From Bathymodiolus brooksi (lineage: Eukaryota > Mollusca > Bivalvia > Mytilida > Modiolidae), in NCBI GenBank assembly GCA_963680875.1, contig OY804589.1, positions 31,226,962 to 31,290,961 on the forward strand: a stretch of DNA of 64,000 nt. The letters run 5' to 3'. The first letter of the stretch is position 1; each line of letters begins with the position of its first letter. A program made the translations under genes and the position numbers. This document shows, piece by piece, positions 11,106 through 21,705 of this stretch. The notes under the pieces were generated by a model. That model did not search any database. It was given only the letters and a program-made list of their open reading frames with translations, and was not told the origin of the DNA.

Positions 11106-12768
11106 CAGGGGTGTGGAAATACTGAAATGTTCTACTTGTTCCTGGGCAAGTTATCTGAAAAAAAAATAATTGTCCGGACAAAATCCTACTTATCCTGTTT
11201 TTAGTATAAACATTTGATACTTACAAACACAGTTGCTAAATTGAACTTGTTAATATTGTCTATCACATCATTGCGTAAAATTTGAAATATAGTTTTTAGT
11301 AAAGTTAACACAAACATCCCTGCCTAAGTGATCACTGCCCAAATGAAGACCATTTTAAATTTGGATTTCAGATAGGAATATACAGTCAGAGAATAGCCGG
11401 TTGTTTTTAGATACAGAATAAGCTGTGTTGAAAAAATTTCTCATTTCAATAAAGTTCATTTTGATTAACCTTGACAATGGATTTATCAATCAAAACAGTC
11501 ATGTACTAGTATTTAGTTTTAGTGGTGTCTTCATACTTTGCAGATGACTGGTGGGAAGATAAGTATCCATTCTGTCAACGATTTTGCCAACAAACATTAA
11601 TGATTTCTTGTCAGCAAAATTAGAGTATATTCTGCAGATATTTCAATATGAGACACTATAAGAATCCAGCAGTAAACATGAGAAATCGGCTAGCCACTTG
11701 GGTGTTTTTCCTCACATTATGTGTCCTTTTCCGCTAGAGTTTTGCGTTTAACTTTCTCGTGATGTTCATTGTGGCCAGAACCTTTCCCAGTCTTTTTTTT
11801 TATTATCGAATATTTGTCCATTGTAACGACTGCAACCCGATTTGTATTATACGTTGACGGATGTACATGTAAGGCCCTGTTTGCTTACGAAAAGCTATGG
11901 ACAAGCCAATCTCCCATACAGAGTTGTCAGTCCTTGCAGGCTCTCTATCTCTGTAAGCATCTCGATTTTACAAGATTCTTGTAAAATATTAATATACTCT
12001 AGATTTTGCTTCTAAGACGCTATTCGTCTTTTTTGCATATATATCTTTAGTTTTGACGTGAAATATGATTTTATTTGAGGCGAAATACCATTTTAAAAAA
12101 GCTATATTTATAGGGACTATATTTTTGTGAAACGTTTTCCTATTCTGAGTAATTTGGTTTACTTATTCATCCGATAAAATGTCAACATTAGATACAATTG
12201 TTTAAGATTATAACAAGAACATCGTGTTGAGGGACTGTCAAAGGCAAGCTTTTGAATATCTACATCAAAAATTGTCACATGATCGTGTGTTTTGGGACTA
12301 CTTTTGAGACGTTTACAGAGATAGAGAGCCTGCAAGGACCGACAACTCTGTATGGGAGATTGTGGACAAGCAAGGAAACTGTCACATTCGGAACTCCAAT
12401 AAAAACCTGTTACACGGTCCTGGTTATTGATAAGTAAATGCAGTACAATTATCATTGCAATCGGGTCGTAATACTCAACTTAGAACTTGTACAATTTTGG
12501 TTATTTTTAGCTGCTTTCGGAACACCACTGACGTGATCGTTTCCAATAAAAAAAACTAAATAAAAAAACATTTATCTATATTTATAACCGTCAATATTTA
12601 CGATATAATATCATTTGAGGAATTGTCTTTCCAGTGTACTTTAATTAGAAATTATTTTTATTTGTTGATCTTTACTTGTCCCTAGACAAGCTAGCCAGGA
12701 AAATTTACTTGTCCGGCAGGTTCTATGTACAAGTCGGACGAGTCGGGCATTGCAATTCCACACCCCTG
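11106..12768. mobile_element. 1.66-kb DNA transposon-like element, TIR CAGGGGTGTGGAA
   Basis: The left end CAGGGGTGTGGAAAT is mirrored by the right end ATTCCACACCCCTG. Subterminal TGTCCGGACA/TTGTCCGGCA blocks follow. An internal inverted repeat (about 11898-11960 against 12312-12375) carries CAATCTCCCATACAGAGTTG. No transposase frame is visible, so it is non-autonomous. The flanking 8-mers do not match, so no target duplication is claimed. Confidence 0.65.
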
Positions 12769-13113
12769 TTTGATATGCAAATTATGAACACAAACGTGTA
12801 CAGGTAGGTATCAAAATTTTTGTATTTAATAATTTTACTACAGATAATGGTGTAATTGTGAAAAATAGAAATTTGAAATAGTGTATGTGTGAGTTTGTAT
12901 AACTTTTGAACTGTGATAGCCAGACAAATGGAGTTACCTCCTCCTGATTTGTATGTTTAAGTTGTTCATGTTTTTCATGACTAATTTAGATAAAAAAAAA
13001 AAAAAACAATATCTTTAAGTATATTCTCTTGCAAAACAAATCAAAATCCCAAACAAAATGTTGCAAAGAAAAAGGGTATTTAGATTTGTCACAAAGCAAT
13101 GCTTAACCATTTT

Positions 13114-13404
13114 CAATTGCCAACTCTTGTACACCGTAGGAACTTAAACGGAATTACAATGCTTTATAAAATCACCAACAACCTTATTGCAGTGGATCCA
13201 AAACTTTACCTTACTCCTTAACCTTCTCTCAGTACAAGAAACAATAACCCATTACAGTATCAAATTATATCCACCAGGACAAACTATTATAAATACAGTT
13301 TTCCCCCACATGCAGTAGTACTCTGGAACTCGCTGCCTTATACAGTTGTTAATGCTGGGTCCCTGGATCAGTTTAAACAACTGATCCAAGGTCAGAACAT
13401 CTAA
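13114..13404 (+). pseudogene. LINE 3'-end fragment (reverse-transcriptase ORF C-terminus)
   Basis: The frame reads QLPTLVHRRNLNGITMLYKI, TNNLIAVDPKLYLTP, a stop, PSLSTRNNNPLQYQ and FPPHAVVLWNSLPYTVVNAG, ending ...QLIQGQNI-stop at 13404. This is the usual C-terminal segment of CR1/L2/jockey-type LINE polyproteins. It is 5' truncated with one internal stop. Confidence 0.75.
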
Positions 13405-13591
13405 GCATCTTAGTTGTCCTGTAAATGTGTTAAATATTTGCCCCTGTTTTTGTTAATTTTTTATTTCACTGTTATTTTCATGCAATATTTGTAGTTGTAA
13501 CATAAATATGCATTTTTCCTTTGATGTTTTTATGCAGTAATCAACTTAAAAATAGTGAACTTTTACAAACCATGGTCTAACATGAAGATCT

Positions 13592-13650
13592 TGATGTTAT
13601 TCCATGATTTTGACGTCATAGGTCTGTTATTCCATGATTTTGACGTCATA
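13592..13650 (+). repeat. tandem 30-bp duplication with two TGACGTCA palindromes
   Basis: GTTATTCCATGATTTTGACG-TCATAG occurs twice, putting the CRE-like palindrome TGACGTCA at 13611-13618 and 13641-13648. Confidence 0.7.
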
Positions 13651-13683
13651 GATCTGTCAATAATGTAATTTCTGTTACAAACC

Positions 13684-13782
13684 ATATATACCATGGATCT
13701 TACTCATGAACTTATTTAAACCAACTCATCCTTCGTATTCGTTGGTTTAAATAAGTTAATTCGTAAGATCCATGGTATATAT
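13684..13782. repeat. foldback: 42-bp inverted repeat, 15-bp loop
   Basis: Arms 13684-13725 and 13741-13782 pair almost fully (ATATATACCATGGATCTTAC outer part, TTATTTAAACCAAC inner part), with a short mismatched block in the middle. Confidence 0.85.
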
Positions 13783-14109
13783 AATACTTAATTTTTCTTG
13801 AATGTCTGTTTGTGCAGCGCCGACGTGTAGTCGTCAAAGTTTTGATGGATCGTCGTACTATGTAGATGTAGAAATAATGTGCCAAAAATGAAGGCCACAA
13901 TTTTATGCTATATTTTGATGGATGAATAAAAATGAAATTGTTGATATTGTCACAAAAATCAGCTAGCAACATCTAATAGAAAAACTGAGGTGCACTAGTT
14001 AGCAAAAGTCAGAACTGTAAAAGACTTTTGTGCAATTAATGGTCTTTGTGAGAGACCAGAATTAAAAATTATGTAAAATTGTAGGAACAGTAAATAACTT
14101 AGTTGTGCC

Positions 14110-14400
14110 TCTTTTAAACTTGCCTGGTAGAAGGCCATTTGAGCTCTACCCATCACTTAAGGTCCATCCAATGTCTGTATGTATGTAACAATTTTCATTT
14201 TGATCTTCTTTTTTCCCAGAAACTACTATGCAAGCAGTTTAATTTGATTAATTTCAACACCCTAAAAGGCTTTCTTTAAAGAAACACATTTGGTTAGATT
14301 AAAATGATTTTTTGGAGGGGTTTTTTTAAGACTACTTTTTGTGAAGACAGTGGATTTAGATGATTGCTCACAGTCTTCATGAAATGTCTAGTTTTTTTCC
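14110..14400 (+). repeat. dispersed repeat, CTTGCC...GAGCTCTACCCATCAC family copy
   Basis: AAACTTGCCTGGTAGAAGG, GAGCTCTACCCATCACTTAA and the CCAGAAACTACTATG block match the series at 7318 and 18005. Confidence 0.5.
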
Positions 14401-15640
14401 TTCCCTAAAATTGATGCCATATTTTGTAATACAGCCGACATATAGTGTGACTTGTACATATAGACAACTCCACCACAGATAAAAAAAATTCACCATTCTC
14501 GTTATTTTAACAGGTATTAAATGGATGCATATTGAAAATATACATGATATTATGTGTAAATTGTGAATGCAAATTTTGTAGAGATGTGTTCGTGAGTTTT
14601 ATATAATTAGAAGTTATTTATTCAAGTACATATTGTTTGTAATTATTTAAATTTGTTCCATATCTGACTGATTTCTATTTTTAGTGTTCATTATTCATTT
14701 TTCAATTGTGTACATTTTTATTTTTTCATTGGTCACATTTTAAAGGAGAGATTTAACATATGCCATACGTATATGTTTAGGGTGGGGCTTTTATCGCTAT
14801 GGTAACAAGATGGTGTAGGAGAATTCACAGATTTTAAAGAAAATATTTAATTTAATTTGATCATTATTCTGGTAGAAGAAATTTTGTGAATTATTTTAGT
14901 TCATGACATTTTTTAGTTGCTTTCAAATTTTCATGTTGAAGTTAAAGCTTGACAATTTATAATATAAAAAAAAATGGTAGGCAGAAAATTTTAGGGTTTT
15001 TTTCCATTATTTTTAGGTTTATCACAAATGATTGCTCAACACATAAAGATCTATTAAGTATTATACCATCGGATAACATGTTGCAATGTGCCAAATTTAA
15101 AAATAAATACATAAGCCACGAGATAGCTGAAATATTTCTAAAGTTGGCGTTAAACACCAATCAATCAATAAAAATAAATGATGTATCAGTGTGTGCATAA
15201 TACATCTGGCATTTTTGGTAAAAAAAATTGTTGCGGGATGGTAATCGGAATTTTAGACCAGATGTGCGGAACCCGGTGTCAGTGTATATTATTCTTCAGT
15301 AAGTGTACAACTTCAGTTTTCTGGAAGTTTTGGTAAAACAATGGAAATGAACGGTTTCATTTCTAGTTGGAATAATGAATTTGAAAGCTATTTTAAGAAT
15401 GGAGCAAGATTTTTTCCCCAAATAGTGTCTGAAAAGATTATTATTACATGAAGAATTTATGCTAAGAGGAATTTTTCCACCTTATTTTCGCAAGTTATCG
15501 CCACAATTATATAATATCTAAGTAATATGAAGTGGAAATTATAAAGGAGTTGAAAATATTTTCAGTCGAAGATTAACTACAAGAATATTTTGAATGTTTG
15601 TGTGATTCTCGAATAACATATTACTTATTTCAAAATTCAA
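14400..15640. other. AT-rich intergenic DNA, no gene seen
   Basis: Only a SINE-tail relic is recognised here (GAGATAGCTGAAATATTTCT to TTAAACACCAATCAATCAAT, about 15106-15172). The two overlapping open frames near 14950-15200 show no family features. Confidence 0.6.
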
Positions 15641-15663
15641 CTTTTTTATTAAATTTGACCAAT

Positions 15664-15890
15664 ATGCAACTCAGGAAGAAAGAGTTTGACTTTTAATATG
15701 GGATGTAGATGCAAAAATGCACGAATTACAACACAGGAAGAAAGGGTTCGACTTTTGATATAAGATAAAGCCCCAAAAATAGATATTTTACAACCGAAAA
15801 AGAAAGTGTTTGGCCTTTTAATATGTGATAAAGCAGCAAAAATACACAAATTACAACCCAGGAAGAAAGAGTTTGACCTTTTTATATGCC
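15664..15890 (+). repeat. 62-bp tandem repeat, about 4 copies
   Basis: (A)GAAGAAAGAGTTTGACTTTT recurs at about 15675, 15737, 15798 and 15862, with AAATTACAACCCAGG before it. Confidence 0.8.
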
Positions 15891-15894
15891 CGTC

Positions 15895-16345
15895 TCGAGA
15901 CGGGCCGTATTATGTGATTGGGTATGGCGGGCGGGCGGGCATCCACACAGGTTTCCGCAGTTCTGTATATCGGATCTTTACACCAAACTTGGCCACATGA
16001 TTCCCCTGTGGAAGGGGAAGAACCCTATTTATTTTAGGGTCAAAGGTCAAGGTCTCTGTTACTATAAATATATTTTTTGACAACAGGGTCGTTTCCGCAC
16101 GATAACTTTAGTTCTGTATATTGGATCTTTAACAAACTTGACCACATGATTTCCCTGTGGAAGGGGAAGAACCCTATTTATATCGGGGTCAAAGGTCAAG
16201 GTCACCATTACTATAAATAAAATTTTTGACAACAGGATCATTTCCGCACGATAACTTTAGTTCTGTATATTGGATCTTTACCAAACTTGGCCACATGATT
16301 CCCCTGTGGAATGGGAAGAACCCTATTTATTTTGGGGTCATTACC
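15895..16345 (+). repeat. 150-bp tandem repeat after a GGCGGGCGGGCGGGC block
   Basis: CACGATAACTTTAGTTCTGT...GGATCTTTA...CCTGTGGAAGGGGAAGAACC...GGTCAAAGGTCAAGGTC occurs nearly three times, with the full unit at about 16097 and 16247. The same block order is common in invertebrate repeat DNA. Confidence 0.75.
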
Positions 16346-16707
16346 ATTATACCGTTTGATAATTTATATAGACTGGCATATTTTGTGATGCACACATTTC
16401 TTGTTATATGATGAAACCACAGAAATATGGTAAAAGAATTGAAAATAGTAGATATTAGCAAATAGCTAAATAAAAATTATAGATAGAAAAGCTATCAAAT
16501 TTTAAGTGCATAGAAATGTACATAACACATGTAATATCTTGTTTTCAGTAAGAAGATTTTTTTAAACCATCAAAAGGTTAAGATAAAAATATTTGATCAT
16601 TCAAGAGGTTGTATGGCTTCAGGCTTCATAGTCATAAAACTTTCGAGTACATCCAATCAAAACATCATATTCAATCAATACAGCATTTTGATTGGATAAT
16701 TTTTGAA

Positions 16708-16881
16708 GTTTTATGACAAGTGAGACCAGAAACTACTGTAAAATACAATGTTTCCTTCATGCATGTTGATAATATTCCATTTGTAGTTGTAACAGTTTTA
16801 TGACAAGTGAGACCAGAAACTACTGTAAAATACAATGTTTCCTTCATGCATGTTGATAATATTCCATTTGTAGTTGTAACA
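16708..16881 (+). repeat. 87-bp perfect direct duplication
   Basis: GTTTTATGACAAGTGAGACC begins at 16708 and again at 16795. The two units are essentially identical, so the duplication is recent. Confidence 0.9.
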
Positions 16882-17121
16882 GTGTTTTATGAGCAAAATG
16901 GCTACTGATTGCTAGAACAAAATGGCTACCGATTGGTCAAAATTTTCGCCCAAAACAGCCCTCTTTTTGAGTGTTTTTACTTGTCATATGTTAAGTTTTT
17001 AGTTTTGTTGTTGTGTCTTTGGTGCTCATTACTAGAAACAATAAACCTACAAGAAAAATGTATCATTATAATAAATACATCAAATGTTCATAAGTTGTTT
17101 TGTTTTCTCCTAGCTGCATTA

Positions 17122-17325
17122 GAATCACTACTAAAGTTGTGAGTTCGAACCCCACTCATGGCAAGGTGTACTGGATACAACATTTTGTGATAAAGTTAGT
17201 CAGTGACTTGTGACAGGTCCCTGGTTTTCTCTGGGTACTCCGGTTTCCTCCACCAATAAAACTGACCTCAACAATATAACTGAAATATTGTTGAAAGTGG
17301 CGTTAAGCACCATGAACCTAACCTA
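17122..17325 (+). mobile_element. SINE, AAAACTGACC-tail type, B box onward
   Basis: GTTGTGAGTTCGAACCCCAC (B box), core, then CCACCAATAAAACTGACC and GTGGCGTTAAGCACCATGAA. Confidence 0.8.
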
Positions 17326-17695
17326 GCTGCATCAGCGGTGTAATGGTTGGCATGTGCATCTTCAGTACGGTAGATCATGTCATGTACCGAGTGCCCATCA
17401 GGCAATCGAAAGACTATATAATTGGTAATTGTTGGTTTTCTGTTAAGCAACAACGTTAAGCAATATGAGTGAAGACTGGTTGGCTCAGCATCAGGATAAT
17501 CTCAGTGGAGCGACATGTATACCCGCAGACTGTTGTTTTAGTGAGCTAGCATTTTAAAAATTCAACTTGTCGTGTTGGTCTAGTACAAAGCGGACATCAA
17601 TTTCATCTCATCACATACATGTATAACTTGTACTCGCCATGGTATAGCTGAAAAATTGCTCAATTGGCGTTAAACAACAATCACTCAATCATTTT
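17326..17695 (+). mobile_element. SINE, CACTCAATC-tail type, full length
   Basis: It has a tRNA-like head GCATCAGCGGTGTAATGGTT (A box), body GACTGGTTGGCTCAGCATCA, then TAGTGAGCTAGCATT, CGCCATGGTATAGCTGAA and a short CAATCACTCAATC tail. It directly abuts the preceding SINE. Confidence 0.8.
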
Positions 17696-17797
17696 TATTC
17701 TCCTACATTTTGAAGGTCAATACAGGTACATTGATTTCACAGATTGTTATTTTTAGTCGGGCCAAGATGTCTGTCTCCGATAGTAATTCTTTGATTG

Positions 17798-17945
17798 AAA
17801 TAAACAATAGAGAACACCAAAGGGGCAATGAAATATGGACAATCCAGAGAAACTGGCAACATAAGTTACACAAGACAATATGTTTTGGACACCACTATAC
17901 AGAAACAAACACAAATAACATAAATAAGAAAAACGCTAGTAAACA
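17798..17945 (+). repeat. single dispersed copy related to the 88-bp satellite
   Basis: CAAAGGGGCAATGAAATATG, GGACAATCCAGAGAAACTGG and GGACACCACTATACAGAAAC match the satellite unit at 43140-45420 and its right flank, and the copy at 63672. Confidence 0.7.
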
Positions 17946-18004
17946 ATAGAAAACACGCTTGGTAAATGATGTTACATCAAATTGTTGTTTTTTTCAAACT
18001 CGTC

Positions 18005-18390
18005 TGACGCAAAGGGTCACGTGAGCTATTGCCATCACTTTTCATCTGTTGTCAATCATTGATGTCACCATCTTTGTTAACATTTCACATTTTTATCATC
18101 TCCTCTGAAACTACTGAGCCAATTGGAACCAAATTGTGCAGAGCTGGTGTATCTGAGGCCCACTGAAATATTCCATTTTGTCTTGATCTACCAAAAAAAA
18201 ACATGGCTACCTTATGGGCAATTCTTAATTCTGATTACCTTAAACTTCTAAAATCTTCTCCTCTGAAAGTGTCGTGCCAATTGGTATCAAACTTTGTAGG
18301 GAAAATGTTTTTCCACAATCCATGTGGCAAAACAAAAATGCCCTCGTCCCCCATATTTAATAATTGGCCCCAATTTCTTGGTAGATGAAA
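18005..18390 (+). repeat. dispersed repeat, GTGAGCTATTGCCATCAC family copy
   Basis: GTCACGTGAGCTATTGCCAT, then CATCTCCTCTGAAACTACTG and a partly repeated second unit (TCTTCTCCTCTGAAAGTGTC). Same family as 7318, 14110 and 61080-62540. Confidence 0.6.
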
Positions 18391-18456
18391 TTCCTCCGAA
18401 AATACTAGGCCTAGTCCAAATAATTTGCACAAATAATGTATGCGAGATCCTCCACA

Positions 18457-19638
18457 ATTTAATCAGGGGCGGATACAGAGATTCTTATGAAAAGGGGGGG
18501 GGGGCTCAGTTATGGAGCAGAGATAGTGAAAGGAGTGCTATTGAGATGTAAGTGTATTATTGTATTTATAGTATACCAATAACACATATACATGTATTAG
18601 AAACATATAAATAAACATTATAAATATTTGAAATATAAATTATAAATGACCCTTGAATAAAAAAAAAGTGATAACTCTTGTCAATACATTCTGCACTGCC
18701 GTTGGAGACTCAATTATTAAAAGTAGATGGGCTGTGATCCCATTTACCTCCAACGCCATATATCGTTGGTATGTTTGTGTTCAATGATTTGAGATTAGAA
18801 ATGGTTGTTCGTTTTGTTTATTTTGGCGAGATTATTGTCAAAAATAAACTCTTCATAAGTTGACAAATAAAACGTTTGAAGTTTAATCCGATTTGAAATC
18901 TCGACAGAATTTGTTTACGCCTTTTTTATTGGTTATAAGAGTCCAGTACGCAATCCGTTTTAAATTGGAAAAAAATACAAGTTTCCAACATAGTTAATTA
19001 CGTTTTACTTCTTTTATTATTATATTATTGCATTTATCAATATTTTATGAGTATCAACAGTTTTTTCAACACCGTATCTGTTTCTCGAGACAGCCGCAAC
19101 TTCAACTCGTAAATTTACATAGAAAACGGAGATATTTCGTCATAAAACTTCACACATGGTTTTGTCTATCATATTTCTTGAAGACAAACATAAAATTGTA
19201 TTGCATTTATCAATATTTTATGAGTATCAACAGTTTTTTCAACACCGTATCTGTTTCTCGATACAGCCGCCCGATTACAGTGACCCGTGACCCAGATTAG
19301 CTCGTTCCACCAGTTTTATCTTAATAATGTTGTTTAACAAAGTCTTTGATATGTTTTATTTGAATGACTTGCAGCAGTTTACCACAAAACACCGTTAACT
19401 CCAACAGACGTTATGTTTTACCTTTCATTGAATACCACAAGCAAACAGTTCCTTCATTACTTATATAAATATAGAATTACTTCCTTTAACAATATCAGTT
19501 TCACATGTAAAATCCTTCAATTAGTCGATTCAAAAGCTCACTAGAGCTTATGTTATGTGTTATAGATATTTCGACTTTAAATAAAATTTATTTGATTTGA
19601 TTTGATTCAATATGAAGCTTCTGATTATATTGGCCTAG
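18457..19638 (+). pseudogene. truncated duplicate of the lectin promoter and leader exon (copy A)
   Basis: From 18553 it matches 24038-24716 block for block, including TATATAAATA (19462-19471). It ends in ATGAAGCTTCTGATTATATT-G then GCCTAG: M-K-L-L-I-I-L-A-stop at 19612-19638. Its leader is broken after seven codons by the junction with a 49-bp direct repeat (18408-18456 and 19632-19680). It also carries a 300-bp insertion (19023-19340, itself holding a 70-bp repeat) and an 85-bp LINE-tail insertion between two TTCAAT copies. It is not a working gene. Confidence 0.8.
19536..19610 (+). mobile_element. short LINE 3'-tail insertion
   Basis: Compared with the lectin promoter at 24690, about 85 bp are inserted, flanked by TTCAAT on both sides and ending in repeated TTTGA units (TTTGATTTGATTTGATT). 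That is the structure of a 5'-truncated LINE end with a 6-bp target duplication. Confidence 0.6.
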
Positions 19639-20030
19639 TCCAAATGATCTGCACAAATAATGTATGCGAGATCCACCACAAAGATTCCTTGTTTCATCTC
19701 GATCAGCAAATGTGGTATTAAATACTGGTCATCCAGCTCTATCCAAATATTCCTTCAAATACTAAAACACTATTACAAAAATTTTTTTAAATGGCCAAAG
19801 TTGAAATAGTAACTACATAGCAATAGGTTGCTGTTTATATGTTTACTTTTTACTTACATCTAGGTGTACTCGATGCAACACATTTGTGTTAACTTGAGTA
19901 TTTCATGGGTTTATCTAAGGTCATTGGTTTTCGTCTGGTACCTCCTCCCCCTCCTCCGATATAAAACTGACTCCTAGATATATCGTTACAAGGATTGTAA
20001 CTGACTCAGGTAAATTATTTAGTAAGAAAG

Positions 20031-20196
20031 GATATAGATGTAAATGAACATGAGAAATTGTCCAGCATTACACAGACATAAATTAAAGAAAAGGAACAAC
20101 TTGTAGTAAAAAGGATATGGATGTAAATGAACATGAGAGATTGTCCAGCATTACACAGACATAAATTAATGTAAAGGAACAGTGCTTTTATTGCTG
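20031..20196 (+). repeat. 83-bp direct duplication
   Basis: GATATAGATGTAAATGAACA to CATTACACAGACATAAATTA occurs at 20031 and 20114. The reverse complement of this block and of its continuation lies at about 30285-30510. Confidence 0.8.
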
Positions 20197-20217
20197 TTCT
20201 ACATTTCAGTCGATGTA

Positions 20218-20796
20218 CTGGTCGAGGACCAATTATCGCCAACTTGCACGTTACTCGCGAGCGCACGCGAATTTTCTTGCCATTTTTTGCAGACGACAAT
20301 AATAAATGGTGACAAAGCAGACAGCAAAATCCTACATTTGTATCTTGGCTAATTCAAAAGAAATCAGATAAAACCCCATTAGAAACCATACCTCTTTATT
20401 TACAACTTCGCGGGGAGGTAACGTAAATGAAGCGGAGATGCGAGTCGCTATTATTAACAGACAAATATAGCAGATTGGTGTTCTAATGATTGCAAACTAC
20501 TGGTGATACTGGTAAGGCCATTTCTTTTAATTTCACTGCTGATTTATATATGTATTTTCCCACATCTAACAAGATGGCGATAATTGGTACTCTTCCCTCC
20601 CGATTCAGTGACAAAAAACAACAACTTTACAAAGGGTCCCTGATACGAGCATGCTCATAAAAATTATTTAAATTTCCGTCTAAGGTAAGTCGATTGGTAA
20701 CATTCAAATTTATGAGGCGCTTGAAGGGGTATTGGATTACATAGAAATAATCTGACAAAAACAAGAAAAAAATGGCGATAATTAGTCCTCGACCAG
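20218..20796. mobile_element. 579-bp MITE, 24-bp TIR, TA target duplication
   Basis: Left CTGGTCGAGGACCAATTATC-GCCA and right (reverse complement) CTGGTCGAGGACTAATTATC-GCCA differ at one base. TA lies on both sides (20216-20217, 20797-20798), as for Tc1/mariner-like elements. It has no coding capacity. A paralogous site without it is present, reversed, at about 30285-30510. Confidence 0.8.
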
Positions 20797-20925
20797 TAGG
20801 GTCTTCAACAATGATAATTTAACGCATACCCTAAAATGAGTGTTCAAACGTCCCCTAGCTGCAGTTGAGCGGTACTCTTTACTCCTGTCGATAAACGCTA
20901 CACCTGGGTGATGGAGTGGACAGGG

Positions 20926-21015
20926 GGTACTCTCTCCCACCTCTCGCCCCCTTCCTCCCACCTCCCTCCCCTCCTCCCACCTCCCACCCCTTTTTCTCCC
21001 ACCTCCCTTTTTGCT
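20926..21015 (+). repeat. CT-rich tract (CCTCCCACCTCCC)
   Basis: About 90 bases are almost pure C/T with CTCCCACC units. The open frames on both strands are low-complexity artefacts. Confidence 0.85.
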
Positions 21016-21174
21016 GTCCGCCCCCTCCTGGGTGTCTTTGCGGTTCTGATGTTATTCGGTGTATTAAATATTATTCCCAGATGTGAGGTTATCAACAAGA
21101 TAGTAATCTTACAAAAACCTTGGTCATAAATGTAGATCCTGAACGGTGGGAAGGCCGCGATACTTTTTTTTCTA

Positions 21175-21315
21175 ATTTGTTACGATAGATAACTATAATA
21201 ATCTGTTATAACATTGTTTAATGTGTTATAGCAAATTACTAATCTATTATAACAAATTACTAATCTGTTATAACTGATTACTAATCTACTATTACAGATA
21301 AACAATATATTATAG
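21175..21315 (+). repeat. 23-bp tandem repeat, TAATCTGTTATAAC units
   Basis: CTAATCTATTATAACAAATTA-type units occur about six times with substitutions. Confidence 0.75.
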
Positions 21316-21705
21316 CATATTACGAATCTAAGATGGCCATCGCCACAGACCTTATTTTACCATAGAACCATATTGAATAAAAACCTTAAATATATTTTAA
21401 CTAGTGCACACGACGCATTTCTGGAATAACTTGCATCGAGGAAAAGTGTATAAAGCTTTTAATCTAAAACAACTGAACCGTAAATAAAATGGAAACTTGA
21501 CTTGAATGTTCCTGTAGAATTTTCTGTCCTCATCAGAAATTTAAAGATTGCCCTAGCCTTCAACAAAGTCCTTGTGTTTTATTTCTATGTTATCAGAAAT
21601 TAAGGTAAGACACCACGGCAGAAGTATGCTTAAAAGAAACATGGGAGAAGTGTTAAAATATCTTCTTAGAAACCACAAACCTGATTGAACACACAATGTA
21701 ATCAT

